Positions 23,965 to 36,059 of a stretch of DNA of 64,000 bases are shown here, one piece after another. Each line of letters starts with the position of its first letter. Within the stretch, counting starts at the first letter, position 1. The translations under genes and the position numbers were made by a program. The notes under the pieces are model-generated. The model did not search any database. It worked only from the letters and a program-made list of their open reading frames with translations, and was not told where the DNA came from. The DNA comes from Polytrichum commune (taxonomy: Eukaryota > Streptophyta > Polytrichopsida > Polytrichales > Polytrichaceae): NCBI GenBank assembly GCA_950295325.1, contig OX485804.1, positions 63,270,533 through 63,334,532 on the forward strand, read 5' to 3'.

Positions 23965-26548
23965 TTAAATGAAGCAAAGTTTTAGCCACCCAGCACTATG
24001 GATAATGTGTGACCCTTTAAAACTTTCAAGGTCATTGAACATTTTCAATTTATATTTCATATGTAGCTGTGACCAGAATCCATGAAACTCAATTGCATCA
24101 GCCTCCTCATGGACTTGCTAATCACATAAATTTGAAGTCATGTTATTCTGTGTGAATTGTTGGAATTATCTGTTTAAGGAAAATTCTTACACCAAGACAC
24201 AGCTGGGTAGGAAAAATGAGGCTCCTAACATATGACAAGTGTTCTGCATATACAAGGCAAACAAGATGATACTGACTTTCTGCACACTTTCGAATTTAGG
24301 AACACAATTCCGATGCCACCCTTAGATAGTTAGAGTCTATTCCTTTGTCTAATATTGTCCTAGTTTTGAGTACTAAAATTCTTCTCAAGGGAGTATCAGA
24401 ATAGTCGCTTCAATTCTCAAGATAACTATTAAGACCAAGACATTCAGTGATAAGTTCTCGTGAAAAAATTGAATAGACCATCACGGTACCTGCATTGTTT
24501 GCTCTTGGATCTCTTGCATTTGAAGTCCCTCAGTCTTTCGTTTCAAAGCAGGAATATCTCCAGACTGGTACCAAACAAGGTCAAGGGGAATCCATCAATT
24601 TTGCAATGGTCACTAGGGTTAAATTGTGCAATTATTGATTGTTATGCAACAATCTGTTAGGTAATTGTGGCATCATCTAGTTGTACTTACAAATGTAGAA
24701 CTTTAAAATACTCAATGGAGAAATGGGGAAACCTAGTTGGTAAGAGACTACTTTGTGAGAGCGTAGTCAAAAATTCCTTCGTCCAGTGAATTTGCAGATC
24801 AGAGTTCTCAAACGATTTCTCACAATGAAACTGCTGCATACTTGTATATGGCATGGTTTACATTGCCAGACAAAATAATATTTTTAGACATTGGGAGATT
24901 CAACTCCAGGCATCAAATCTCTACCAGGATATCTTCAGCTTTAATTGTCAATTGCCAATTAAAGAGACAGAAATCTAACTTTAAAGGTCTACAGACGGCC
25001 ACCAACTCTACATTGTGTAGAATTCACATAAGGTATGTGGGCCTTATGTGGTTACTCTTCTTTATTGGACACCTATATTTTTTAGTGGTACATGGCAAGG
25101 GTTGTCATTATGGACAACCCCAAAAAATAAGACATGTGACAATAAGATAAGACTATGTGCTCAAAATGTAGACACCATTCTAGGATCAATCATTGACATT
25201 AATGGGAGGGCCTATGTGATCTTTACTCTGACGTACTATAACATTTGCATCTCACATCCGATACTGAAGCTTCAAATGACAATCTTCGTAATGAACAAAT
25301 GCTAACTGGATGAGACAATTTCCAAGCCAACCCAACCATCAAAGTCGTCTGCAGAGTTGGAAGTGCCCACAATAGGGCCACATACCTTGACTTGGACAAC
25401 ATTGAATGACTCAAGTCTTTTATATTGACAATGGCACTTAAGATAACTATGATCTGCAATGTCACAACCTTTCTCCCAGCAGTCTCCTGGCAAACTTTGC
25501 ACCAATGAAGATAAAATACAAATTCTTCTGTGGAAACCCAAAAAACCAGAAACACAAGGATTTTCACAAGATAATTTGGCAAGTAGCACAAAACCCTGGA
25601 AAAATAGAGCTCACCATTTGCCGCTCAGTAGCCTCATCAACTGCCCACTGATACTTCGATTGGTCAAGCCCAAAAAATTCCACAAGTTTGTCCTCAACCC
25701 CCAACCACCCTGGAACAACCAACCCCAACAGGTTAAAAGCATTCGCTACGTTGTTAAATCATCCATACTCTTACTACCCATAATTCAGAAGTCACATTCT
25801 CCAAAGTTAACTTTTCATAACTATGTTGCACACTGTGTGTTTGTGGTTCCAATCCAAAGCCCTAAACCTTTTCAAAGAATATAAGAGTTAACTTCTAACT
25901 CAACATGCCTTTTGCTCGGGAGTTGGTTGTTTTGCATACAACACCTTCCATGGTCGGTAAGTTTTTGGTGCATGATTGGAGGTAGTGTGGAGGTTTGAAC
26001 AGAGAACATTCTATAACAGTTCATTGAGGGTCACACTCAACATAGCATGTCAAGAGGTGCTAAATGAGTTCGGCCCTCAATGAACCCAAATAGGTTGCTC
26101 TATTTCCGAGCATGCACCGCAAGTGGAAGGAAAACAACCATTGGAATATTACAGAGTACCAACTCCCAACAAAAAAATTTATTTGAGTCAAAAAAAAACT
26201 CTATTAATTTGAAACTTCTTGTGCCATAAATACCAGTACAGTGCATGCAACCAAGCGCACACCTTCTTGTAATTTTGACCATATAGATGGCGAGGCTTTT
26301 GTAGCAGATTCATGAGACGGATCTGACCCTAAGTCCACCACATATGAAGGCGGTTCCTCTGTATCTGGTACAGATGAAGACACCATGTCCTCGTCATCTT
26401 CGTCCACAACAGATTTGATGGCAGCAGCAGACTGGCGCTCATTGTCGGATGGAACATGGGACCTCCTCGCTTCCAAGTCCTTCATAAATGCATTGTTTTT
26501 CTCTTCATCTAAGAAAAACCTTGGTCTTGCAGGTGAACCATAAGCCAT
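23965..26548 (-). CDS. Unrecognised four-exon plant protein, 202 aa
   Basis: Exons on the minus strand: 26548-26263, 25709-25615, 24564-24490, 24117-23965, joined by GT-AG introns in phases 1,0,0 with no internal stop. Residues 1-95 are hydrophilic with a strongly acidic tract (VVDEDDEDMV near 47) and a Pro/Ser-rich part. Residues 96-115 read GWLGVEDKLVEFFGLDQSKY, the most conserved-looking block. Residues 128-175 are charged and likely helical (KRKTEGLQMQEIQEQ, VHEEADAIEFHG). No signal peptide, membrane span or catalytic motif is visible. The ATG at 26548 is the first in-frame Met, in context ATCCATGGCT, 15 nt after an acceptor; the upstream exon offers no in-frame Met. Exon 4 runs open to its TAA, but residues after about 172 could be intron read-through. 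I believe proteins with a G-W-L-G-V-E-D-K motif occur in plants, but I cannot name the family. Confidence 0.7.
25030..25400 (+). mobile_element. Inverted-repeat element family A, copy in an intron
   Basis: It starts near GTGGGCCTTATGTGGTTACT and continues with TTATTGGACACC and GGCAAGGGTTGT. It is the closest relative of the copy at 22.4 kb. It lies within intron 2 (24565-25614) of the four-exon gene, antisense to it. Confidence 0.5.
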
Positions 26549-26562
26549 GGATTCTTCACTCC

Positions 26563-27870
26563 TCTGACAAAACAGACCTTACTGTCAGCAATTTCTTAGA
26601 ATTGTTCAAGTTAAATGAATTATCTCATGTCCTATTTACCATTCCAAATTACAAGCATGCCTGTAAGTATGTCATAGGACCAATTTCAAACTTCGTTTCC
26701 TCACCAGGAAGTTTTGGAAAGCTATAACATTGTGATATTTCTACTAATATCTGGAACTACCTAAGAAATTCAATACTACACAATTTCGTGATGAAACAAG
26801 AACTTTAGGGCTCCCATCAATCACCATGTAAAATGCCATAAAGATTAAATTTGACTCACCATATGCACAACTACTTATTAAAGTCTACCTACACAATTTC
26901 GTGATTAAACCGAACTTGAGGGCCTCATATCCATTACCATGTACAATGCTATAAAGAAAAAATGTATCATAAAGCAAAAATTGGCTCACCATATGCACAA
27001 CCCAAGGTTTGAAGCCCCTGACCACTAATCATCTCAACACGTTGAGTAGTACGTTTTTCACTTTAATGAAAAATAATTGAAAATGAATTATCTCGTGTCC
27101 TTTTGTTTGCCATTCCAAATTACAAGCCAAATGTTCTGAAATACCACTTTAAGATGATACAAGATCCAATTTCAAGCTTAGCTTACTTACCAGGAAGTCT
27201 TGAGAGACTATAGCACTACGATACTTCTACTAAAACCCAGAACTACCTAAGAAAGTCTACCCACACAATTTCGTGATTACACCGAACTTGAGGGCTCACA
27301 TCAATTACAATGTAAAATGCCATAAACCGTAAAATTACCATGAAAGTAAACATTTGGCTCACCGTTGCACAACCAGAATTTTGAAGGCCCTGACCACGAA
27401 GCGCTCATCAACACATTAGGGGACATTAATCACATGTTCGTGAAAATTCAGCATTTCACAATGTGAGGAAGAATGATACCTTGACAAGAATATTCGAAGG
27501 TCACACCACCTTCCAACATCGCAAGAAACCCAAACCCCAGAATTCAGCAGAGAAACGACACCCTGGATCTCCAGAAAAGGAAACAGTAAATGCAAGGGAG
27601 AGAGTTCGTGAGGTTTTTTGAAGCCAAGAAGAGGCCAACAAGATTATGTTCTCCACGCCCGTAGGAATCGAGATGATGAGATGTTGGAATTATGGAATCG
27701 CAGCAGAAAATGTGGGTGAAGAAGAGTCCAGTGTAAGTAAGTATGCAACAATAAGTCGAGTTGCGCGTGACGTGAAGAAAAGTGTGACCCGAGACGCGAG
27801 AAGAGAAGCGAAGGCGAAGAAGATGGTCGGGAAGGTGGGGAAGAGGAACGGCCGGCCGGGTGCAATTGGC
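26563..27870 (-). other. Probable 5'UTR exon and first intron of the four-exon gene
   Basis: A good acceptor (TTTTGTCAG) ends at 26564 and a donor CAAG|GTATC lies at 27480, defining a 916-bp intron in front of the start exon. The exon upstream of 27480 is GC- and CT-rich on the minus strand, typical of a plant leader, and includes a short uORF starting MLEGGVTFEY that would end just after the splice. The intron holds a degenerate tandem duplication with a period near 470 bp (ATTCCAAATTACAAGC at about 26640 and 27112; CACACAATTTCGTGATT near 26890 and 27263). The transcription start is not defined. Confidence 0.45.
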
Positions 27871-28622
27871 CGGGTGCAGTTGGCCGGTTCTCCGGGTATA
27901 GTTGCCAGGCCACGTTAGAGATCGACAGGGTGCCCTGGCCATGAGTTCCGGGTATGGAATCCAGGTATGTGAGGGAATGGCCGGGTAATCATGGAATGCT
28001 TAAGGACCAACCGGGTGCAATTGAACGGGTATTGCGAGTACGCTTGCCAAGGTATTTTAGGGATCGACCAGGTGGTCCGGGTATAAATGCCAGGGTATAT
28101 TAGGTTCCGGGTAGGTGTGACAATGTATTGTTATAGGGAGCAATGTCAGACATAGATGTTCCGGGTAGGTATGTCATGGTATTGTTAGGGAGTTATGTTA
28201 TGCCCCCTTCCCACCTAAGTTTGCACACATATAAGATGATCAATGTTGAAATACTCTACACCTGAAAGAGTGGTGAGCGGTGAGCAACATAATTCACAAC
28301 AAAGGGATTTTTTTAGTAAGAAGTGCAACACGATTTGGCTATGATTATTGAGAGACGATAAATATTGATGTGCACCCTATTACCATGAATTATTAGGTGA
28401 AGTGTGGTCCATGGTTATGGGTACTTTATCCAAATCACAAACACGCAAATGCATTTAAAGTGCCTTATTGTGATTAACAACCAAATAGTTACACAACCAA
28501 ATCATGGATGAAAGTCCACATCTAACCATTGGCTACCTACTAAGGGGAGAGTCCCGAATGCACGTGTAGGAGGGTTTGGTGACTAAGTCATGAGCTTGGA
28601 GGTCCACGGTATTGGGAACTAA
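27871..28622. other. Intergenic DNA with short CCGGGTA-type repeats
   Basis: From about 27860 to 28190 the motif GGCCGGGTGCA or CCGGGTAGGT recurs irregularly, a degenerate short tandem repeat next to the presumed promoter of the four-exon gene. The rest, up to 28622, is AT-rich with no supported feature. Confidence 0.4.
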
Positions 28623-29138
28623 GGGCATCGCCAGTGGATCTAGGTAAAGCTCACTGCAAACCAAAACCTATCTTTTGACTGACCTATAATTAGAAACTGA
28701 AATTACCATCATTAGAAGCACACCTAAATAAACGTGAGATATTTCTCAAGAAAAAGAATTGTAAAAATTTGACGTAGGTGAAATCCCTCATTGAAAACAC
28801 CACATTTTCAAAATTTAGAGGGAGTGCACCAAATCTTGCTCAAAAATGGAAAGATCCTCCCACACTCCCTCCAAATTTCTGACATTTAGAGGGAGTGTGG
28901 GAGGATCTTTCCATTTTTAAGCAAGATTTGGTGCACTCCCTCTAAATTTTGAAAATGTGGTGTTTTCAATGAGGGATTTCACCTACGTCAAATTTTTACA
29001 ATTCTTTTTTCTTGAGAAATATCTCACGTTTATTTAGGTGTGCTTCTAATGATGGTAATTTCAGTTTCTAATTATAGGTCAGTCAAAAGATAGGTTTTGG
29101 TTTGCAGTGAGCTTTACCTAGATCCACTGGCGATGCCC
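28623..29138. mobile_element. Foldback PIF/Harbinger-like element, 516 bp, near-perfect palindrome
   Basis: The whole element is an inverted repeat centred at about 28880. The two ~255-bp arms differ by only a few bases (for example one A/T-run indel and one G/A difference). Ends are GGGCATCGCCAGTGGATC and its complement. It is flanked by TAA at 28620-28622 and TAA at 29139-29141, the 3-bp target duplication of PIF/Harbinger elements. No coding capacity. A transcript crossing it would form a long hairpin, a possible source of small RNAs. The termini resemble the tandem elements at 45.8-46.6 kb. Confidence 0.85.
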
Positions 29139-29199
29139 TAACCATGCATGTAAGTGGAATGTGCAGGTTAGCGCTCGTGGCACTTGCTAGAGTTGGGTA

Positions 29200-31880
29200 G
29201 CAGTCAAGCTAAGTTAAGGAAAGCTAGCAAGGGTTGCAACATTGTTAGTACAATGAGAAACACTCATTGGAAACAAGAACAACTAAAGGTGTGTGGGAGG
29301 TAGTGGACAATGCTATTAAAAAAAAGGCTACTCCATATATTAAAGGCAAAGAGCAAGAGAAGTTACTCGCGGTTGGGAATCCAACCAACATGGGTGAGTT
29401 TGTTGCGGAGGTATTCATGACACATGCCTTGTCTACATTTCTACTTTATGCATCATCTGCAATTATATTAATTGATGTTTGGGGTGAATAGTGTTCAATA
29501 GTGTAGACCAATAAACACTTTGGGGCTACAACTAAGCATGATATGGCATTGGAGAAATTGCAAGTGATTGCAACTACTCTAGTTGAAGCAAAATTCAAGT
29601 CTTAGTGGTTGCGTTGGTGGAACTCAAGCTCAATGACAAGGGAGTCAATGTGTTTCCCACTTGGGATGTCAAAGAAATTCACCTTGAAAACAAGGTTGTT
29701 CAAGCTTCATTTTGGGCCCATGTACCTTCTTTGTTTCATTTTTCTCATTTATTTCATTCTTGGAAGAAAAAATAAAATAAAACAAAAAATCATAAATCAT
29801 TTTCTTAATCGTTCAATCCTTTGGCTTTTAATTGGAGGTTGCCATGGTGAATGAGTTTGATGGTAAGAAAACTCATTGGGTGACATACATTGGTGTGACA
29901 ATATCCCTGTCCATGTGTCTTATGTGGAAAAATGGAGAATTGTTGTCCAGACAAAGGCTTTCCAACCATTGTTTAGGGGAGTTTTAGGATTCACGAAGTG
30001 CACCACACTTATTCATTACCTGAGGGGGAAACTTTTCATCAAACGTGTGTTGTACATGTGGTTTTCTGTACCATATATTTATTTATTTATTTATTTACTC
30101 AAGTTCTCATGCGACGTCAAAAAAATTGTATTTGATTTTCTATCTATGTTTGTGTTGTTTTTTTAATAGGTTCCTCATGAGAGAGTTAGTGCCTTTGGAG
30201 GTTGGCGCAACAACATCCCTATCAACATTCATAAGGTTATATCTACACAAGGGCAATCTTTGCATGTTCACCAAATCGTAGTTAACGACATAAGATGTTG
30301 ACATTTTGTTGAGTTGCCATTGGTTTCTAGATTGTCTTCTCTCATTTTACCCATCTAAGGAGAAATTGGAGAGATTCAAAGTTGGGACATCACAAAACTT
30401 GATGATTTTGATGTACCTGATGATGATGCACTAGTGAAGGCAACACCATCACATGTTGTAGTAGGTAAGCACAAACATGGACAAAAAACTATTGCCCCCC
30501 CTCCTCAAAGAGGATCCCCTTGAATCAACCCCATTGGAGGTTGTTTTGCCAAAACCAAATACTTCCACACAACCAAGTTCTATCCCAAACAACCCTTCAT
30601 TGTCGTGTGCTCACTCACAACATGTTGCCACAGGTTTGTATTATAGAGAAGAATACATCCATAACAACAATAATGAAGAATGGAGCACACACAGACCCAA
30701 TCATGTTAGATACATTGGAATTTGTGAAAAGTATAACATCCTAATCTAAAGCATTATTGTATTACATTTCAATTGATGGTACCCTTGGATTATGTACTAA
30801 TAGCACTTTGTTTATTTGATTGGAGGTGTGTTTAGGTCGTTCAAAGTTTGATCTTATTGTTGCCAACCTTCCCAAAGGCCTTTGAGTGCCAAATGTTCCT
30901 CCCCAATTGGGAGCATTTCCAAAATGGAACAAACACGAGTCGAGCCACATTGAATCCTTGTTTGAGTTTGTGCATGCTTTCCTTGATGATAAAGCTTGCA
31001 TGCTCGTAGTGATGCCCACAAGCAAAGTAGTTAGAGGAGATGTGATGACTTATGTTTATCTCTTATGAATTTACAATTTCAAAGAATTGGTGGGGCATCA
31101 ATGAGCTCCCCTTATGTTTGAGGATTGATGAATCTCACACGTTAAGTTGCAAATGCTTTGATTTTTTTAATTTTTTTTAGTGTTACATATTTCACTTTTG
31201 TTTTTTTGTCTCCTACATCAGATGTTTGTTAAGAAAAATGCATGTCAGACTTAGTGATTTCATGTTGTCATATTCGTGCACAATAGGATGTCTATGGTGC
31301 GATTTGATTTCCAGCTAACCAATATAGCATATGCCCTAGATATTGAAGATAATGATATTTTCTTCAACCTAACAAAAATGAGTACTTGGCTTATGAATGG
31401 GGGAGCCCCTTGGAGAGGTGGTAGGATTTGTTGTCAATGCAAGTTTATTTGAAGCGTTGACAAAGCCCAAAGCTAAGGTTCTAGATGCTTATGCATTCAC
31501 ATGTAATATGATTCACCATAGCTATATATCATCGAAGCCTTGTAGTTTGATGGTCGATTCACTCATTCATCATTGTTATGTGGTTGAGAATTTCTAGGTA
31601 TGTGCAACCACGCTTAGAGACGGAACGGTTAGCACCCAGTAGCGTGTGAGGGAGATTCCACCATTTATGTTGCTATTCTTGCTCCAATTGTGTGATGCAC
31701 CTCCTCCTCCTCCTCCTCCTCCTTTTTGGTCTGCAAATGGAGCCCATTCACACTCCCTTGTTGATGATGATGCCTTGGTTCGGAAGGTAGCTAAGCGCTT
31801 CGCATTAGTAAGTTTGTCAAGTGTTGTAAGGCTTCCTATTGTATTCATTGTATGCACAACATTTTTTAGTTGATTTGACA
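29200..31880 (+). pseudogene. Broken coding region with DNA amino-methyltransferase-like motifs
   Basis: Coding-like peptides follow one another on the plus strand but shift frame and contain stops. The 5' part (29.27-30.75 kb) includes GNPTNMGEFVAEVFMTHALS, LVELKLNDKGVNVFPTWDVK, AFGGWRNNIPINIHKVISTQ and IQSWDITKLDDFDVPDDDAL; I do not recognise it. The 3' part looks like a permuted methyltransferase. Near 30845 SKFDLIVANLPKG sits where motif IV (DPPY/NPPY) would be, followed by LDDKACMLVVMPTSKVV. Near 31400-31590 YEWGSPLGEVVGFVVNASLF leads into KVLDAYAFTCNMIHHSYISS, matching the layout of motif X then motif I (D-F-AGTG). The key glycines and the PPY tyrosine are lost, so activity is not expected. 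Motif order IV before I fits the beta class. Whether it was a host gene or transposon cargo is unknown; the foldback element abuts its 5' side. Confidence 0.45.
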
Positions 31881-31881
31881 C

Positions 31882-34875
31882 CTAGACGCTAGGTTTTGTG
31901 TGCATAATGTTGATGTCCATCAAGTTTATATGTGTGTTTTTAGTTTTTTCTATCTATGCCTACGAGCATAATTTTACCCATATTCCAATGTTTGCCCCTT
32001 ATTATTTAGTTCAAAATATCTACCACTATAAAGCATTTGGGCTCACTAAAGTTTCCATATACTTTGTAAATATTTTCGCAATTCACAAGTATAGGGTACA
32101 AGTGCCCCCATTGCCATGTCATTTTTGCTCTCATTGCTCACATGATAGCATTCCCCCACTTGATGTACCTAATGCATTTCTACATCCAAAAAGATTGGAC
32201 CAACCCACTTAAACAAGAAAGCACACCCAAAACGAACATCATTGTTTTTTTTTTAAAACCACTTGTATTATCACACATACAAGTACAAATAGGTAGGGAG
32301 GGAGGTTGGCGCCTTCAAGCATCAACAATGCATTCCACTCAAAAACTTGAAATTTGGTACCCAAAATTCTTAAACTCCACTACAATCAAAAGGAGGAGCC
32401 ACTAATTGCCAGTAAATGAATAAAAAGGCTGCAAGGTACAAACTGAGAGAGCAAGAGGGTGGCAACCATAGGGGTGGAGAATGGAGGAGAAAGTGACGAC
32501 ACCACTCACCCTACCCAACTAGACCTTAGGGAACTTGAGCCTTTGGATGGGAGGATGGGCTCCATCCATGGCTTATAATGAAGCTTGTCGACTACTCCCA
32601 TAAACAAAGCTTAGTGGCGGGTCTCATTTTTAAGGCGACTCCACTCTACCCATGTGAAGCTAGTTGGTGACACCTTAGAAGGCATTTTTTTTAAATTATT
32701 GTTATTTACATGTGTGTGTAAATCAATTTACTTCACTATAGCAAAGTGGCTACTAGTAGCCAGGGAAAAGAAGGGTTACCATAGAGGGGACTCTATTTCA
32801 ATTTTACTAATGTCAAAATGTAGTATTTACATTGGATTCAAGAGGGTATCTACCAATGTAGGATTGACATGTCGCATATTTAATTAAATTTTGGTGAAAT
32901 ACAGAGCCACATGCAATAATCATGAAATGCTATTGGAAATGACAATAGCCAAGGCGCAATGCCATTAATTACTATATAAAGTGGAGCTTACTTGGAAACA
33001 TCGCAATACAATAATCACACAACTACATTAAGGTTGATGAGGCGAATATGAACACCTCCAACTTTGTGGAATGATAGAGCCGATGGATTCAAGCATCAGA
33101 AGCTTGAGCAAGCTAGCAATTGTGAATCATGACCAACGGATTTGAAATCGTTGCAATCAAAGGTGAGGGAGGTGTTGATCTAGGCTTTGGAATAAAATAT
33201 AATATGCTTCTCAATATGGTGTTATAGAGGTGAACTCTTCCATCATTCAATGTTGTGTAAGTGGACATCATCACTAGCATATTCTACATGGGTCATTTAC
33301 CAATGAAAACCAAGTTTAATGCCAATATTGACTGTGACATATCCCTAAAATGGTCACAGGTAAGATAAAATGTTGCCAAACTTGCTTTTCATTATAAAAT
33401 ACCCACAATACAAGTTGTTCGGCACCTGCCGCCTCTTAATTTGCCCACATCGGGCACAAAATCAAGTGTCATAGCTTGATGGATAGCACTCCTTGTTATG
33501 GAGGGCAGTGGGTGTGGTTTGACTTTTGCAAAGGTGACTAACCCAAACATCATCAATATTGCGGCTAAATCACCATCTATTACTCACCCACCAAATTAAA
33601 GCGACGCTACCGCTAACACATCGTAACCAAGTTGGACAAAATGTTTGGAATTTCAAGAATTTTGGGGAAAAAAAATGTTGAATCCCAACAACTTCCTGAG
33701 CACCTTGGCAAGCCTCTTGAGGCTATTGATGCACCTTACATATTTCATACACCTTATTCATTTCCTCTTTGTAAACCAGCATCTCAAAAATGCACAAAAA
33801 CAATAAGACATCACTAAGACATCTGCTACCTTGAGCGCAATTCAAGATGTTTGGATCAAAAGCACCCTCAAATGAATCCTTTGTTTTAGGACGAGGTCTT
33901 GTGTGCGTATGATATGCATGGTTGATGATGGAAAATAATTCCAAATTTAATTGAATTAAAATTCACCTATAATTTTATAAAATGATAAATTATAATGATG
34001 GGATTCACATGTAATTCAAGGTTCATATGTGATTGGTACTTTGGAACATCCAAGGGAACCTTGGGGAACATTGTGAGCATATTTCTTCACTATAATGTTC
34101 CTACATATGTACTTATATATCATCATTATGTATACAAAATGGTATTCTACAAAGAAGTTCATCATTAGCTTGAAAAATCTTGATAGTATGACATTTGAGG
34201 CCCAAATGTCATATTACTAAGAATATGACATTCAAATAATACGACACCTTCTTGCGCAACCAAACATGTCTTAAAAAAGCGGGAGAATAGTGTGGCAACT
34301 TCAACACAAAGGTAAGCGGGCCTAGTTCCATTACTTATATGTAAATGGTCCTTATGTTTGAGTGGTGTGTGGTTAAGTGTGGTCTAAAAGAAGACAATAG
34401 AAAAAACATATGGATTTGTCCAAGAGATTGGACTACATTATTTAAGTTTTCATAACCATTCTAGACTCACTAGTCAACTTAAATTATGGAAATTTGGGAG
34501 AGGCTGCTCTGTGATCAAGCTATAGCTTCTTGGTTGTCATCTTTGGATATTCATATCAATTCAAGACATGCTTCAAATTTCTCTATAATTGATTGGCTTC
34601 TCCGTCCACATTTGCAAATCATCCAAAATTTAAATTTGAGAAACATAGTTGTATTTTGTACCGAAACAAGAAAATGGAACCATTTAGGATTGTCTACCTT
34701 CATCCTTAAATGCTCATGCAACTCGAAATGAGCCGCCGCCTAGTATTCTAATGGGGTTTGCGACCCACTAGGTGGCAATCTACACGGATGGAAGGTACAA
34801 ACCTACACCAGGACACACACCAATACACATGTGGGCCCAAATAACATGTAAAAACCTCAAACTCCAAGCATATAA
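31882..34875. other. Intergenic DNA
   Basis: No supported gene. It includes a partial family A copy at about 34310-34480, with GAGTGGTGTGTGGTTAAGTG. Other open frames are short and unrecognised. Confidence 0.5.
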
Positions 34876-35586
34876 GGTAGAGGGTGCTTAAACCAACACT
34901 TTAAGCTATTGCACACACATATGGCTACATGGTTAATATTATCTATATATATATATAGATATATATATATATATATAAACCTTTGTTCTAAACATAGGTA
35001 TAAAGAAAGAAATTTTTTTTAGCCTCAATTAGATATTTGATGAATATTCAAAGTCAAAACTGCTAGCTTCCTTAAACCAATATATAGGCCCCGTGTATGA
35101 TGCCGTTGGATATGATGAGGACCCCCACTTTCATTGCCTAGAACCAACACAACATAGTTGGGTACTAGACCCAAGCTAAATCAAAGACCAACTAGTAATG
35201 GTGCGCAAAGCCACATGGCCACCTCCATGATCCCACCTAGTTCGCTTGCTAACCATCACCTTGCATCTTGGGTACCAACCCCCTTTGTGTTTTGTGGGCC
35301 TACCTCCGTGACATTGTGAATGGCTATAAACACCCCCCCCCCCCCTTGCAATGTATAGGATGGCTAGAATAGGCATTGACAAGCTACCCTAAACCCATCT
35401 TGAACCAACCCGAGATAAAGTGGAGCATGTTACCTACCCTATACGAAGGTAGTGGAGGTCGCTATGAGGTGGTGCCACTAATGGCACCTAAAAGCATCAC
35501 TCCGTGGGCCCACACACTCCTCCAGCATGGCGAATGCTTCAAGATAGTAGAGTGTTGGTGAGGTGTTGGTTTTAGCACCCTCTACC
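34876..35586. mobile_element. Inverted-repeat element family C, 711 bp
   Basis: The ends are inverted: GGTAGAGGGTGCTTAAACCA on the left and, reading inwards from the right, GGTAGAGGGTGCTAAAACCA. It contains a TA microsatellite at about 34947-34977 and a C run at about 35333-35345. A second copy lacking a clear left end is at 40325-41106; both share GGTACTAGACCCAAG, GCGCAAAGCCACATGGCCAC and CACTAATGGCACCTAAAA. A lone right-end-like sequence is near 62320-62370. Confidence 0.65.
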
Positions 35587-36059
35587 GTAGGTTTTTTTTG
35601 GTTAAGTTGGCATTGCTTGTTTTTGGAGGCGGTTCCAAGTGTTGGCCAAATTTAGGACCCAAATTTAGAAGCCAATATCTTTTAGATGTGATATCCAATT
35701 TGGGTGAGGTGTTCTCCTTTAGGACAAGGTGACAATTGTGCATAACTTGAGCAGATGAATTTGGGGAAAAAAGAGTAGTGCACATGTTGCTTGCTCCATG
35801 AAAAAGGGGAAATCTCCAAAATGACCTCATGTGGTGCCTCCAACTTTGAGGGTGATGGACTTCATCTCAATTTCTCATCCACATTACATATTATGAGCAA
35901 AGTTGTCAACTTTCTATAATTCAAGGCTTGACCAAAATGGTCATGCAACGAAAAAATTCAGAGTTTTCTCTAGGTGACCCCGGATGAAGGCCATGTCCAT
36001 ATGTTTATCCAATCTAGCAAATGTGGTTCAACTGACTTCAAATTTTCGCAAAAAGAATA

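Noticed and set aside
27544-27942. 132-codon minus frame starting MARAPCRSL
   Set aside because: It lies in the GC- and CT-rich presumed leader of the four-exon gene; its composition follows the low-complexity CCGGGTG repeat, and it does not join the exon chain in frame.
31646-31881. Proline- or glycine-run proteins at the CCT repeat
   Set aside because: They come from a trinucleotide microsatellite within the methyltransferase relic.
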